The notes under the pieces were generated by a model. The model had not been told where the DNA came from. It ran no database searches and worked only from the letters and a program-made list of their open reading frames with translations. The position numbers and the translations under genes are program-made. Of a stretch of 64,000 bases of DNA, positions 9,119-17,867 are shown one piece after another (the stretch's first letter is position 1; every line of letters begins with the position of its first letter). Origin of the DNA: an uncultured Oscillospiraceae bacterium (GTDB lineage: Bacteria; Bacillota; Clostridia; Oscillospirales; Acutalibacteraceae); NCBI GenBank assembly GCA_948471095.1, contig CAOKRG010000004.1, positions 1 to 64,000 of the forward strand, read 5' to 3'.

Positions 9119-12100
9119 TTAGCCTCGTACGTTCGGGTTGAGTCCCGCGCGCATCCAGGCTTGGGGAATGGTAATGACTGGTGTGCCAATCTTATTCCCG
9201 GCTGCATCGGTGGTAACGTTCACACTGACGGCAATACTCAAGGGGTTGTTCATGCGGGCGTTGTAGTATTCGTCTGAGAGACCGGGGAAGAAAGTGACAG
9301 AAGAGCCATCGGGACTGCAATTGAATACAGCGGTTTGATCGTTTATATTTACAGGTTTGCCGTTTTCATCAACGGAGAATGCGACAGTGATACTAACCGC
9401 TTGGACTGGATCAGACGTATGTTTTTCCATAATAAGCTTTACGCCTGCGTCTAACGGCTGTTCAACGATCTTGTCCGTGCTTATATACGGCTGAGTGGAA
9501 GGAGAGGGAGAGGGCGAATACCCCTCCTGATTAGTAACTTTTGAAAGCGTTTGTTGAGTTCCTGTTCCCCTTTGCAGATAGCAGAGCGGTTCGTTGAAGG
9601 TCAAACGGAGGGTTCCGCCAATGTACCACCGGGAGTTGGGTTTGGTTTCATCTGGCAGCTGAAAGGCATACAAGGTGTTATTGACAGTGTCGATCACAGG
9701 CGCTTCACTGTCCGCCATCTGGAAGGGATAGGTTGCACGGAACGCGTCGCCAGAGTTGGCAGGGTTGCGGCCCACCACCAGGAAGCAGTAATCCACGCCG
9801 GGCAGCAGCTCGAAGTCCTTGGCACACTCCACGGTAATGGACTTGCCGCCCTCGATGTACCCGCTGCCTGTGCCCATAACAGAGCTGCCGTTGGGCTGGG
9901 TGGTGCGGATGTAGTCGGCCACATTGTCTTTGTTCGCCTGTTGGGCATACATGTCGAACCAGGAGCCCACCGAAGCGGTGCCTTCCACCACGTTTTTGCC
10001 CATGGCCTCATATACTGGCATGGGGGAGGCGCTAGGATCGGGTGTGGGTGTAGGAATCGCGCTGTTGTGAACATATGGGTCACTCAGCACCTTATCCATA
10101 GCGGTAGAGTAGGGCACGACCATGTAGTCCACATTGGCGTTGATATCACTGGATATGGTAATGTTAGAGCCGCTGCTGCGCAGCGTGATCACCGGCCTGG
10201 TAATCGGCTTCGTCTTGAACTGATACACCATAACCTCCGAGCGGATATCGGACACGCCCTTGGTGATCAGGTACACATAATAGGTGGTGTCCGGGGCCAG
10301 GCCGTCAATCTCAACCGGCGTCCGGGAGGTGCCCAGGTCCAGCTCGCTGCCTGTGACCAGCATGGGGCTGGTCAGGCCGGAGCCCCGGGGGTTGTAGATT
10401 TCCAGGCTGTTGGGCCGGGTAAAGTAATAGGGCTCTTCGCTGTTGGTGGTCAGGGTTTTGCCGTTGTAAGCGTAGGTGACCCCGCCAGATGTGCCAGGAT
10501 TGGTGACGTCATCCGGGGCGAGGCTGTCGTCAGCCGTGTTTACCAGCAAGCCGCTTCCGCTGCCGGCAATGCGCTTAAGCTTCTCCGCGCTTACATTATC
10601 CGTGCCAATCATGGGGGCCAAAGCCGCCGCGCCGCTGTCGTCCAGCGGGGCCAGCACATAGTATGCCTCGCCCACCCGGTCCAGCTGCAGGGTCATGGTC
10701 ACGCCGCTGTCGGTAGGAGTGAAGATGGGAGTGTTGTTTACCAGCTTGGGGGCTAAGCCATCCGAGAACTGGGCCTCCATCTCATAATTCCTGGGGTTGC
10801 TGATGTTGGTGATGCCCGCCATCTGGTCGCCCAGAATGGTCTCATAGGGAATGGTGCTGTTGTTGGCCAGGTTGTTCAGCGTGCTGGAAGCGCCGGTGAC
10901 AAAGGTTACATAGCCCTTTACCAGCTGGCTGAAGGTGGAGCGTGTGGTGTTGGTGCCAATGCGGGTGACGTGAATGGCGTATTCATAAATCTCGCCGTCC
11001 TTGTCGTTCAGGCCGCAGTGCAGGCCGCCGGGCTTGTATTCCTCATTGATGTAGTGGTAGTCCCGCTCGCCCAGGCTTTTGATGACGCTGGCGCCGCGAA
11101 TCTTTTTGGGCTGGCCCTCCACCTGGTCGGGCACGGAAACCTCCATGGTGGGCGCGCGGAATGTGCCGCCGTTCTGGCTCACGCTGCCCACGGCCAGCCA
11201 GGGGTCGTCCGTGTTGCCCTGCACCCGGGTGTAGAGCTCAAACTCCACCGAGGTGTCGAACCACAGCATCAGGTCCCAATATACGCTGTCCGCGGTGGTG
11301 TTGGTGGAGCGGGGCTCCACGGTGAAAGCCATGTCGATGGGAATGTCCAGGGTATCCTCGTCCTTGTCGCCGTTGGAGGTGACGGGGTTGCCGTTCTGGT
11401 CAAAGGCCTTCAGGGTCAGGTCGCCCTCAAAGTCCCGCAGCACCGCCTCGGCGGAAACCGTGGTGAACTGGGGCAGCGTGGTCCGGCCCATCACATTGTG
11501 GCGCTCCGAGTTGTCCGCGATGTTCTGCAAAAGGAAGAAATAGGTGGCGCCGCTTTGCAGGTTCAAGGCGCTGGTTTTGGGGTCCGTGGTGGTGGGGAAG
11601 GTAACCACCAGGCTGCCGTCCTCCTCCATCGTGACCCGGACGTTTTCATAGTTGACCACCCAGGTATCGTCCTCCACGCCCTCGACAATGCCCTCCACGG
11701 CCTTCACCGGCACAGGCCGGCGGGTGGAGTCGTAGAGAATGATCATGTCGCTCAGGGCCTTGAGGAAGTCCTCCCGGGCCCGCTTCTTATCCGTGTCGGA
11801 GACGGCGGGGTCCTTGCTGGTGATGGTGCGGTACATGTTCAGCAGCACCGGGTCCAGCACGGTGTTCTCGCTGGAATTGCCGGGCTTGTAGATGATGTTT
11901 TCGTTGAACACGATGCGGATGTCCGTGTCCGCGTAGGGGGCGTTCACGTCCTCGCCCTGGTAGCTGGTGAACTCCTGGGTGGCCCTGGGCGGGGTCTCGT
12001 CCAGGGTGTGGATGGTGAACTTCTTCACCGGGTCGGAGCAGTTTTTGTCCTTGTCCACCGCCACATAATATACGTCGTAGGAGCTCTCCCGCTCCAGGCC

Positions 12101-14509
12101 GCTGATGGCCAGGTTAAAGTCCGTGTCGGCCCTGGCGGCCTGCTGGCCGTTCCGCAGGCCGTTTTGGCCGTTGATCACCTGGAGCTTGGCGTATTCGCTG
12201 TTTAGGAACCGGTCTACCCCGTCCTCGTCCGTGTAGTCTACGCCGGGCTTCTTAATGGGGTAGTCGGCCCCTTCCTTCACGACCACCCAGTATACGGTGC
12301 CGTCCTCGTTGATGGAGTTGGTCAGCCGCACGGAGGTGGCCTGGGTGTCGGTCTGGATCATGTCGTCCATGTTAAAGCGGGGCGGGGTGATGTCCTTGGT
12401 CTTCACCGGCACCTTGATGATGTTGGAGGACTTGGTCCCGTCCGCGTCGGTAAGCCACAGGTACAGGTCGTAGTCCTTGTTCTCCTCCAGCTCGCCCAGG
12501 CGCTCGGGCTGGCCGTCCAGGTTCATGTCGATGTTGTTGATCTGGAAGCTGTCCATGGCGTTCTTGATCAGCCGCACCCGGCCGTAGCCATAGGGGTCCG
12601 GGAAGGAGTGGGACAGGAACTCGCTGGTCTGGGGCTGGGTGCTGCCGCCGGGCAGGAGCACATAGTACAGGTCGCAGCTCTTGGTGGCCATCACCGTGGC
12701 CTCGATATCCACCAGCTCAAAGTAATCCTTGTCGATGTTGGTGTTGTCCCGGGTGGGGGTCCGGTCCGAAAGGGTGGGGAACTGGGGAGCCATGGCCGGG
12801 GTGCTGTCGTCCGGGGTGAGGATTTCCTGGGCCTTCACCGGGCTGCGCCGCCCGTGGGCGTCCACCAGCAGGGCGGAGATGTAGTAGGTGCCGCCCTTGT
12901 CCAGGCCGGTCAGGCTGGCGGTCAGCTCCGTGTGGGAGGCTTCCACCGGTATGCTTCCGTTCTGCAGGAAGCCCGCCCCATAAGAGGGGGAGATCATGGA
13001 TTCCGCGTACCGATCGTTCAGGGGGCCCATGCCCGCGGTGGTCAGGGCCCAGTAGACGGTGCCCGCCTTATTGGTGGAGAACACCGCGTCCGCGGAGGTG
13101 GGGGCGATGTTCTTCGCCTTGGGATAGCCCGCCAGCAGCCGGGGGTCCTGGGAGATCTCCTGGGCCTTCTCCGAGTCCACGTCCTCCATGCCGGCGATGT
13201 TGGTGATGACGCCGGGCCGGACGATCACCTTGTCGGGCAGGATGTCGCAGCTGCTGCCGTTGGTGTTCACGGTCAGCTCGCCGATGTCGCCCTCGCCGGT
13301 GGGGGAGCCCGTCACCTTGGTGGCGGTGTCCAGGTTGATGTGGTCCACGTTGGAGTTGATCTCCAGCACCACCTGGGAGCCCACGGCCTTCTCGTCCACG
13401 TTAATGGTGTCGCCGCTGCCCTCCCCTGTGTCGCCCACGGTAAGGACGGAGCCCGGGGTCTTGTTGGTCACGGTCTTGAAGTTTCCGGCCACGGTAAAGC
13501 TGGCGCCCTCGCCGGCCTCCAGGAAGACCTCCCGCAGGCCCTTGCTCTCGTCCCGCACGTCGTCCTGGATAAAGGCGTTGGACTTCACCGTGGTCTTAGG
13601 GATGTTGGTGCTGCCGATGGCCCGCAGGGAGACGTACTGGCCGGTGGCCGGGTCCACCAGCATCTCGTGGGCCTCCACGCCGTTTAGCACAATGCTGGCC
13701 CGGCCGTCCTGGCTCTCGCCGCCGCCGGCGACGACGATGCGGCCCAGGACCTTCACGTTGTCCAGCACCACGTCGCCCAGGCCCAGGCCGCCGCTGATGT
13801 ACAGGTCTCCGGCGATGGTGGTGTCCTTCAGGGTGACGCCGGAGGTGTTGATGGTCACGTTGCCGAACACGCCGCCCTTTTCATACAGGCCGGGCTTGTT
13901 GACCAGGTCGCCCAGGGCCACGGCCAGCATTTTGGCCATCTCGCCCCGGGTGGTGTACTGCCCGGGCCGGAAGGTGCCGTCGCCCCGGCCGCTGATGATG
14001 CCCGCCAGCATGGCGGAGCGCACATAGGGGGCGCACCAGGAGCTGAACTGCCGGCCGTCGGTAAACTCGGTCACCTCGCCGGGGCTCTCCTCCAGCCGCA
14101 GGCAGCGGGAGATCAGGGCCAGGACCATTTCCCGGGTCACTCTGCCCAAGGGCTCGGCGGTGGTAGCGGAGGTCCCGTTGAAGATGCCGGCCTTTTTGCC
14201 GATGGCGATGTCGTTGTAGAACCAGTCCTTGCGCTGCACGTCCGTAAAGGAGATGGGGCCGGGCTCGTTAAAACCGAAGCCGCGGTTCAAAAAGGCCACC
14301 ATCTCGGCCCGGGTCATCTGGGCGTTCGGGTTCATGTTGCCGTTGCCGTCGCCCCGCATCACGCCCCATTCCTGGAGCTTGCCCATGTAGGGCTCGGACC
14401 AGCCGGCCGCGCTGGCCTGAAACAGGCCCAGGGGCAGCGCACCCAAGAGCAGGACGGCGCAGAGCGCCAGCGCGGCCAGGCGCTTGCTGTGTTTTTTGAG
14501 GATTCTCAT
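9119..14509 (-). CDS. Giant S-layer-homology (SLH) surface protein
   Basis: 1796 residues from ATG 14509 (AAAGGA just upstream). A signal peptide covers residues 1-33 (Lys/Arg start, Leu/Ala-rich core, ASAA cleavage region). Three SLH repeats follow, up to about residue 200, each with the TRAE/TREM/TRGE signature. They anchor the protein to pyruvylated secondary cell-wall polymer. A beta-helix-like stretch comes next (about 205-330, with VTINTSGVTLKDTTIAGD), then a long series of fibronectin/Ig-like modules opening with D-(T/E)-P-P-type linkers, ending near VITIPQAWMRAGLNPN. It is probably structural or adhesive; no catalytic domain is evident. The last 600 bases (9119-9720) fall to roughly 50 percent GC against well over 60 percent in the body of the gene. 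Monocistronic. Confidence 0.85.
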   Translation of the reverse strand: MRILKKHSKRLAALALCAVLLLGALPLGLFQASAAGWSEPYMGKLQEWGVMRGDGNGNMNPNAQMTRAEMVAFLNRGFGFNEPGPISFTDVQRKDWFYNDIAIGKKAGIFNGTSATTAEPLGRVTREMVLALISRCLRLEESPGEVTEFTDGRQFSSWCAPYVRSAMLAGIISGRGDGTFRPGQYTTRGEMAKMLAVALGDLVNKPGLYEKGGVFGNVTINTSGVTLKDTTIAGDLYISGGLGLGDVVLDNVKVLGRIVVAGGGESQDGRASIVLNGVEAHEMLVDPATGQYVSLRAIGSTNIPKTTVKSNAFIQDDVRDESKGLREVFLEAGEGASFTVAGNFKTVTNKTPGSVLTVGDTGEGSGDTINVDEKAVGSQVVLEINSNVDHINLDTATKVTGSPTGEGDIGELTVNTNGSSCDILPDKVIVRPGVITNIAGMEDVDSEKAQEISQDPRLLAGYPKAKNIAPTSADAVFSTNKAGTVYWALTTAGMGPLNDRYAESMISPSYGAGFLQNGSIPVEASHTELTASLTGLDKGGTYYISALLVDAHGRRSPVKAQEILTPDDSTPAMAPQFPTLSDRTPTRDNTNIDKDYFELVDIEATVMATKSCDLYYVLLPGGSTQPQTSEFLSHSFPDPYGYGRVRLIKNAMDSFQINNIDMNLDGQPERLGELEENKDYDLYLWLTDADGTKSSNIIKVPVKTKDITPPRFNMDDMIQTDTQATSVRLTNSINEDGTVYWVVVKEGADYPIKKPGVDYTDEDGVDRFLNSEYAKLQVINGQNGLRNGQQAARADTDFNLAISGLERESSYDVYYVAVDKDKNCSDPVKKFTIHTLDETPPRATQEFTSYQGEDVNAPYADTDIRIVFNENIIYKPGNSSENTVLDPVLLNMYRTITSKDPAVSDTDKKRAREDFLKALSDMIILYDSTRRPVPVKAVEGIVEGVEDDTWVVNYENVRVTMEEDGSLVVTFPTTTDPKTSALNLQSGATYFFLLQNIADNSERHNVMGRTTLPQFTTVSAEAVLRDFEGDLTLKAFDQNGNPVTSNGDKDEDTLDIPIDMAFTVEPRSTNTTADSVYWDLMLWFDTSVEFELYTRVQGNTDDPWLAVGSVSQNGGTFRAPTMEVSVPDQVEGQPKKIRGASVIKSLGERDYHYINEEYKPGGLHCGLNDKDGEIYEYAIHVTRIGTNTTRSTFSQLVKGYVTFVTGASSTLNNLANNSTIPYETILGDQMAGITNISNPRNYEMEAQFSDGLAPKLVNNTPIFTPTDSGVTMTLQLDRVGEAYYVLAPLDDSGAAALAPMIGTDNVSAEKLKRIAGSGSGLLVNTADDSLAPDDVTNPGTSGGVTYAYNGKTLTTNSEEPYYFTRPNSLEIYNPRGSGLTSPMLVTGSELDLGTSRTPVEIDGLAPDTTYYVYLITKGVSDIRSEVMVYQFKTKPITRPVITLRSSGSNITISSDINANVDYMVVPYSTAMDKVLSDPYVHNSAIPTPTPDPSASPMPVYEAMGKNVVEGTASVGSWFDMYAQQANKDNVADYIRTTQPNGSSVMGTGSGYIEGGKSITVECAKDFELLPGVDYCFLVVGRNPANSGDAFRATYPFQMADSEAPVIDTVNNTLYAFQLPDETKPNSRWYIGGTLRLTFNEPLCYLQRGTGTQQTLSKVTNQEGYSPSPSPSTQPYISTDKIVEQPLDAGVKLIMEKHTSDPVQAVSITVAFSVDENGKPVNINDQTAVFNCSPDGSSVTFFPGLSDEYYNARMNNPLSIAVSVNVTTDAAGNKIGTPVITIPQAWMRAGLNPNVRG

Positions 14510-14649
14510 GGTAGTTCCTTTCTCTCGCTGATGTAATTTAGAAGAAGGCGGGGGCTTTGCCGCCGCTCCCGGCTTCTCCGTGTGAGTTTCGTGGGACCTA
14601 TGTGGATTCCGCGGCGGCCTCCTTTCTTTGTGGATGTAGCGTTGAGTCA

Positions 14650-14678
14650 ATTTTATTCCATTTTAATGAAAAAATCAA
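14650..14678 (-). promoter_or_regulatory. Sigma-A promoter of the SLH protein gene
   Basis: On the minus strand TTGATT (14673-14678) and TAAAAT (14650-14655) with a 17-base spacer, in an AT-rich pocket of a GC-rich region. The roughly 135-base leader runs to the ATG at 14509. Confidence 0.7.
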
Positions 14679-14714
14679 CCGGATTGGCGCTTTTTGCAAA
14701 AAATGGCAATCTGC

Positions 14715-14769
14715 CCAGGCAAAAAGCGCCCTGCCCTAGGCTGGCGGGAGGAGGGCGCTTTTTGCCTGG
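14715..14769 (-). terminator. Terminator of the ylqG/flhB-like/ycgR operon
   Basis: An 18-bp perfect inverted repeat (14715-14732 with 14752-14769) with a 19-base loop. The core reads AAAAAGCGCCCT ... AGGGCGCTTTTT, so it can act on either strand. It ends the minus-strand flagellar operon 115 bases after the ycgR stop. The remaining bases of the 14510-14883 gap hold only this element and the SLH promoter. Confidence 0.8.
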
Positions 14770-14883
14770 AAGCGGCGGGGCCAGCGGAAAGGCCGAAGGA
14801 ACGGGCAGCCAAAAGCTCCGCCGTCCTCCGCGCCCGGAGGCACTCCTTCCCGGCGCTCCCCTTCCGCGGGTCCCGCCGCCGGT

Positions 14884-15504
14884 TCAGCGCGGGGCGCCCC
14901 GCTGCATCACCTTGAGCTGCACGCTGAACACCGCCTCGCGGATCATGCTCTCCTGCTCGCTGAGCAGGTTTAAGAATTTGGCGGCGTAAAACTTGGTGTG
15001 GTCCTCCTGGGTCTTGCGCAGAATCTGGCAGACCATCAGCAGGGGGGCCACCCGGGTGATGGGGATGACCACCTCGACCCGGTCGCCCACCGCCATGTCC
15101 CCGTCGCAGTAAAAGCTGATGCCCCCGCAGCTCAGGTCGTTGGACTTGGCCGCAAAGCGCCCCTCCTGGCCGGCAGGATAGACGAAGGTGTCAAAATCCA
15201 CGGGCATGCGCAGGTTTTCCCGCACCTTGGCCCCGGTCAGAATCCGGGTGGGCTCCAGCACCACCAGATTGCCCTGGCGGTGGATGACGTGCCCCAGCTT
15301 GGGAGGCTGCTCCTCGTCCGCGGGGACGATCTGCAGGTTCTCCGCGTTGACCACGGCCTGCACGTTGCCCTCGGTGATGTTCAGCTGGATGTTCATCATC
15401 TCCGGCGGGCTCTCCGAGGTGCCCCGGGCCAAGACCCGGGAGGTGGTGCTGTCCAGCAGCACGTAGACGTTCTTCGGTTTGCTTTTCTTACTGAATAAAG
15501 CCAT
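14884..15504 (-). CDS. PilZ-domain flagellar brake, YcgR type
   Basis: 206 residues with the two-domain YcgR/YpfA/DgrA architecture: an N-terminal YcgR-like beta-barrel (about 12-90) and a C-terminal PilZ domain. The c-di-GMP-binding residues are intact: RENLR (95-99) for RxxxR and DLSCGG (123-128) for DxSxxG. In Bacillus and enterics this protein binds c-di-GMP and slows the motor through MotA or FliG/FliM. It is the last gene of a three-gene minus-strand flagellar operon, directly following the FlhB-like gene with no gap. Its presence shows that motility here responds to c-di-GMP. Confidence 0.9.
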   Translation of the reverse strand: MALFSKKSKPKNVYVLLDSTTSRVLARGTSESPPEMMNIQLNITEGNVQAVVNAENLQIVPADEEQPPKLGHVIHRQGNLVVLEPTRILTGAKVRENLRMPVDFDTFVYPAGQEGRFAAKSNDLSCGGISFYCDGDMAVGDRVEVVIPITRVAPLLMVCQILRKTQEDHTKFYAAKFLNLLSEQESMIREAVFSVQLKVMQRGAPR

Positions 15505-15867
15505 TTAAGACTCCTCCTCCGTGTCGGCTTCTCCTCCTGCGGGCGGCTCCTGGGCCCGGGCGCCCTGCCGGCGGCTCTGGGCCTGGTGGTCGAAGCTGAA
15601 ATTTAAGAAATAGACGTATATTTCCACCACCGCCCGGTACAGCTCCTCCGGGATGGACTGCCCCAGGTTCAGCTGGGACAGGATGGTGGCCAAAGAGTTG
15701 TCCTCGTAGATGGGCACGCCGCTTTCCTGGGCCACGTCCAGGATTTTTTCGGCCAGGTGCCCCATGCCCGAGGCCACGATCACCGGGGCCGCGTCGCTGA
15801 CCCCGTATTGCAGCGCCACCGCCCTCTGCCGGGGAGGGCGGGGCGGTTCAGACCTTGACGTCGACAC
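15505..15867 (-). CDS. FlhB C-terminal-domain homologue (YlqH-like)
   Basis: 120 residues resembling only the cytoplasmic FlhB_C domain: RAVALQYGVSDAAPVIVASG matches the first strand, then LAEKILDVAQESGVPIYEDNSLA and IPEELYRAVVEIYVYF. The autocleavage tetrapeptide NPTH is absent; the equivalent position reads GVSD, so it should not self-cleave. Such stand-alone homologues (YlqH in Bacillus, FhlX/FlhB2 elsewhere) can partly substitute for cleaved FlhB in export switching. The start is GTG 15867, behind AGAGGTG, overlapping the upstream gene by 20 bases. The C-terminal tail is Gln/Arg/Glu-rich and probably disordered. Confidence 0.85.
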   Translation of the reverse strand: MSTSRSEPPRPPRQRAVALQYGVSDAAPVIVASGMGHLAEKILDVAQESGVPIYEDNSLATILSQLNLGQSIPEELYRAVVEIYVYFLNFSFDHQAQSRRQGARAQEPPAGGEADTEEES

Positions 15868-17275
15868 CGTTCTTCACCTCTTGGAATAAATTTGGAAACG
15901 CATCGGAAATGGCCATGGGGGCGCGCATGGCCGAGACCCGGATGTCCCCGGGGGAGAGGCCGTTGCGCTGTAAAATCTCCCCCAGGTCCCGGGAGACGTC
16001 CCCGGAGAAGGCGGCCACCTGCCGGGGGCAGCTCACCTGCATGGAGGTCTTGCCGCCGCTGCTGCCGATCAGCAGGTCGAAGGCGCCCAGGCCCTCCACG
16101 TCCATCTTGATCAGCAGCCGGGGGGAGGCCTCCTCCTGCCCGCCGGAGTGCTTGTCGTCCGGGTCCACCCACATCTCGGAAAACACCGCCCGGCCGTCCC
16201 ACTGGAAGGGCAGCAGCAGGTGCTGCAGGGGCATGTAGACGCTTTCGTTGATCAGAATGGAGGCCATCAGGTTCCGGAAGATCTCCTGGGCGGCGGCGCC
16301 GCCCTCGCCCCGCAGGGAGCGCTGGGCCAGCTCCGCGAAGCGCTCGGCAAAGCTGTCGGACCGGGCGGCCTTGGCGAAGTCGGTCTCCTTCAAAAGCCGC
16401 AGCAGGTCCTGGTCGGAAAGCCGGCCCAGGTCGCCCTTGAATATGTTGTAGTTCCCCAGATGCCGGAAGGCCTGCACCAGCTCGCTCTCGCTGCCGTTTT
16501 CATAGCGGACCATGTCTAAGGTCAGCATGGAGAGCAGGCTGCGGGCCATGCCGTGGTCGTGGGTGCGGCGCACGTAGTCGGAAATCAGGGGGAAGACCTG
16601 GTTGCGCAGAATGTCCAGGTTGCCCTGCCGGTCCCCGGCGGCCACGCCGTTTTCCATCTGGGCGGCCATGTTGGTCAGCTGGTTGGCCCAGTGGCTGGGC
16701 AGGGAGCGGGTCATGTCCCGCAGGGTCTGCAGCATGCGGGCCTCCAGGTGGTCCGTGGAGGAATAGTCGCTGTACTGGCGCAGAAACTGCAAAATCTCCG
16801 TGCGGAACATCTCGGAGCTGGAATTCTGGTAGGCGCCCCGCAGGGCGGCGAACAGGGCCCCGCCAAAGCGCAGGCCGCTTTGCAGCTGCCCCTCTAAAAA
16901 CTGGGCCAGATGGGCCTCGTCCATCTGCAAAAATTCCAAAAAGCCCTGCAGCTCCGCCGCCAGCCCCGGGCTGATGCCGGAGGAGACCTGAAGCCCCTGG
17001 CCCTGGAGCAGGCGCAAAAAGGCCGACGCCGTATCCGGGGCGTTGGCCAGGCGCTGCAAAAAGGTGAGGAAGTTGGACTCGTACCGCATCCGGTGGGAGA
17101 CCGAGGCGTCGCCGGCCTGCTGCTGGTCGCCGCGCTGGTCGGCCCGGGTGACCCGGTTGGGGTCCACCACGTTCTGAATGTTGGTATTGGGGTCCTGGGG
17201 GTTGATGGGCTGGTTTCGGGAACCGGCGCTGTCATACCCCGGGACGGGGTTGGTGGGTCGTAAAATCTCCGGCAT
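15848..17275 (-). CDS. Flagellar-operon protein of unknown function (YlqG position)
   Basis: 475 residues from ATG 17275 (AGGAG 10 bases upstream). The N-terminus (1-60) is Pro/Asn/Gln-rich and apparently unstructured. The middle (about 65-370) is strongly helical (FLRLLQGQGLQ, LLSMLTLDMVRYENG). The C-terminal roughly 90 residues (about 385-475) look like a beta-rich hook-length-type domain, with LLIKMDVEGLGAFDLLIG resembling FliK_C. It precedes a FlhB_C homologue, as YlqG precedes YlqH in Bacillus. The gene order and C-terminus hint at a FliK-like partner of the FlhB-like protein, but I cannot name it with confidence. Confidence 0.7.
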   Translation of the reverse strand: MPEILRPTNPVPGYDSAGSRNQPINPQDPNTNIQNVVDPNRVTRADQRGDQQQAGDASVSHRMRYESNFLTFLQRLANAPDTASAFLRLLQGQGLQVSSGISPGLAAELQGFLEFLQMDEAHLAQFLEGQLQSGLRFGGALFAALRGAYQNSSSEMFRTEILQFLRQYSDYSSTDHLEARMLQTLRDMTRSLPSHWANQLTNMAAQMENGVAAGDRQGNLDILRNQVFPLISDYVRRTHDHGMARSLLSMLTLDMVRYENGSESELVQAFRHLGNYNIFKGDLGRLSDQDLLRLLKETDFAKAARSDSFAERFAELAQRSLRGEGGAAAQEIFRNLMASILINESVYMPLQHLLLPFQWDGRAVFSEMWVDPDDKHSGGQEEASPRLLIKMDVEGLGAFDLLIGSSGGKTSMQVSCPRQVAAFSGDVSRDLGEILQRNGLSPGDIRVSAMRAPMAISDAFPNLFQEVKNGVDVKV

Positions 17276-17329
17276 AGGCGATTCGCTCCTGTGAGCCGCC
17301 GCGGAAGGCGGCGGGGTTGTGTTGAATAT

Positions 17330-17358
17330 ATTATAGGGCCTTGCCAAGCGCGGGTCAA
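17330..17358 (-). promoter_or_regulatory. Sigma-A promoter of the ylqG-like/flhB-like/ycgR operon
   Basis: On the minus strand TTGACC (17353-17358), a 17-base spacer and TATAAT (17330-17335): close to consensus. The start codon is 55 bases downstream. Confidence 0.85.
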
Positions 17359-17719
17359 GATGCAAACGGCACAAATGACGTCCCCGCCGCTGAAAATTCC
17401 CTCAAAAAAACGAACGCTCCGCCCCGCCCGGCCGCGGAGGGCCCCGCGGAAAAGCCGGATGCACGGGAACGGGCAGCCCGGCCGGGGGTTCCGCCGCCGC
17501 GCGCTTTAAGAGAAAGCGGCGGGGCTTTTAGGGCGGCCGGGAAGGGAGGCGCGTGAAAGTTCACAAAAAATTTACAAATACCATAGGAAAGCCTTCCTTC
17601 GGAAAAGGCCGGAAGGAAAGCGGGAAAAATATCGAAATAAGAAGGGGGAAAAAGGGGGGAGTCCCTTATCTTTTTTAATGGAACTGCCGAAATACTTACT
17701 GTGGGCCCCGTTTTGCCGG

Positions 17720-17748
17720 TTGCGAAACGGCGGGCCCTGTGGTATAAT
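17720..17748 (+). promoter_or_regulatory. Sigma-A promoter of cheA
   Basis: TTGCGA (17720-17725), 17 bases, TATAAT (17743-17748), preceded by TGG for an extended -10. A dyad (17703-17737) spans the -35 region and could be an operator. Confidence 0.8.
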
Positions 17749-17867
17749 GGTCACAGCATGAAGCGCGGGGCCCGGCTTCGCGGCGGGAGCCCGCGGCTTT
17801 GTGGCGTAATATTTCGAACCTGGCCGGTACGCGCCGGGCAATCTAGCAGAAAAGGTGGAACACAAGT

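Larger units (their letters stand above)
17276..17867. other. Divergent intergenic region between the ylqG-like gene and cheA
   Basis: 592 bases without a supportable gene. It holds a minus-strand sigma-A promoter (17330-17358) and a plus-strand promoter for cheA (17720-17748) that sits inside an imperfect dyad (17703-17737: GGGCCC and CGTTT arms pairing with AAACG and GGGCCC). A GC-rich stretch (17420-17540) with CGGC runs lies between them, and the cheA leader contains a further GC-rich inverted region. Reading frames here are short and lack ribosome sites. Confidence 0.6.

Noticed and set aside
9119..14509. Frameshift or gene fusion to explain the very long SLH gene
   Set aside because: The frame is continuous, the signal peptide and anchor domains are at the N-terminus as expected, and repeated modules account for the length.
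15505..15867. Fragment of a broken flhB
   Set aside because: It has its own start signals, overlaps its operon partner and matches stand-alone YlqH-type proteins; a full flhB exists at 58721-59785.
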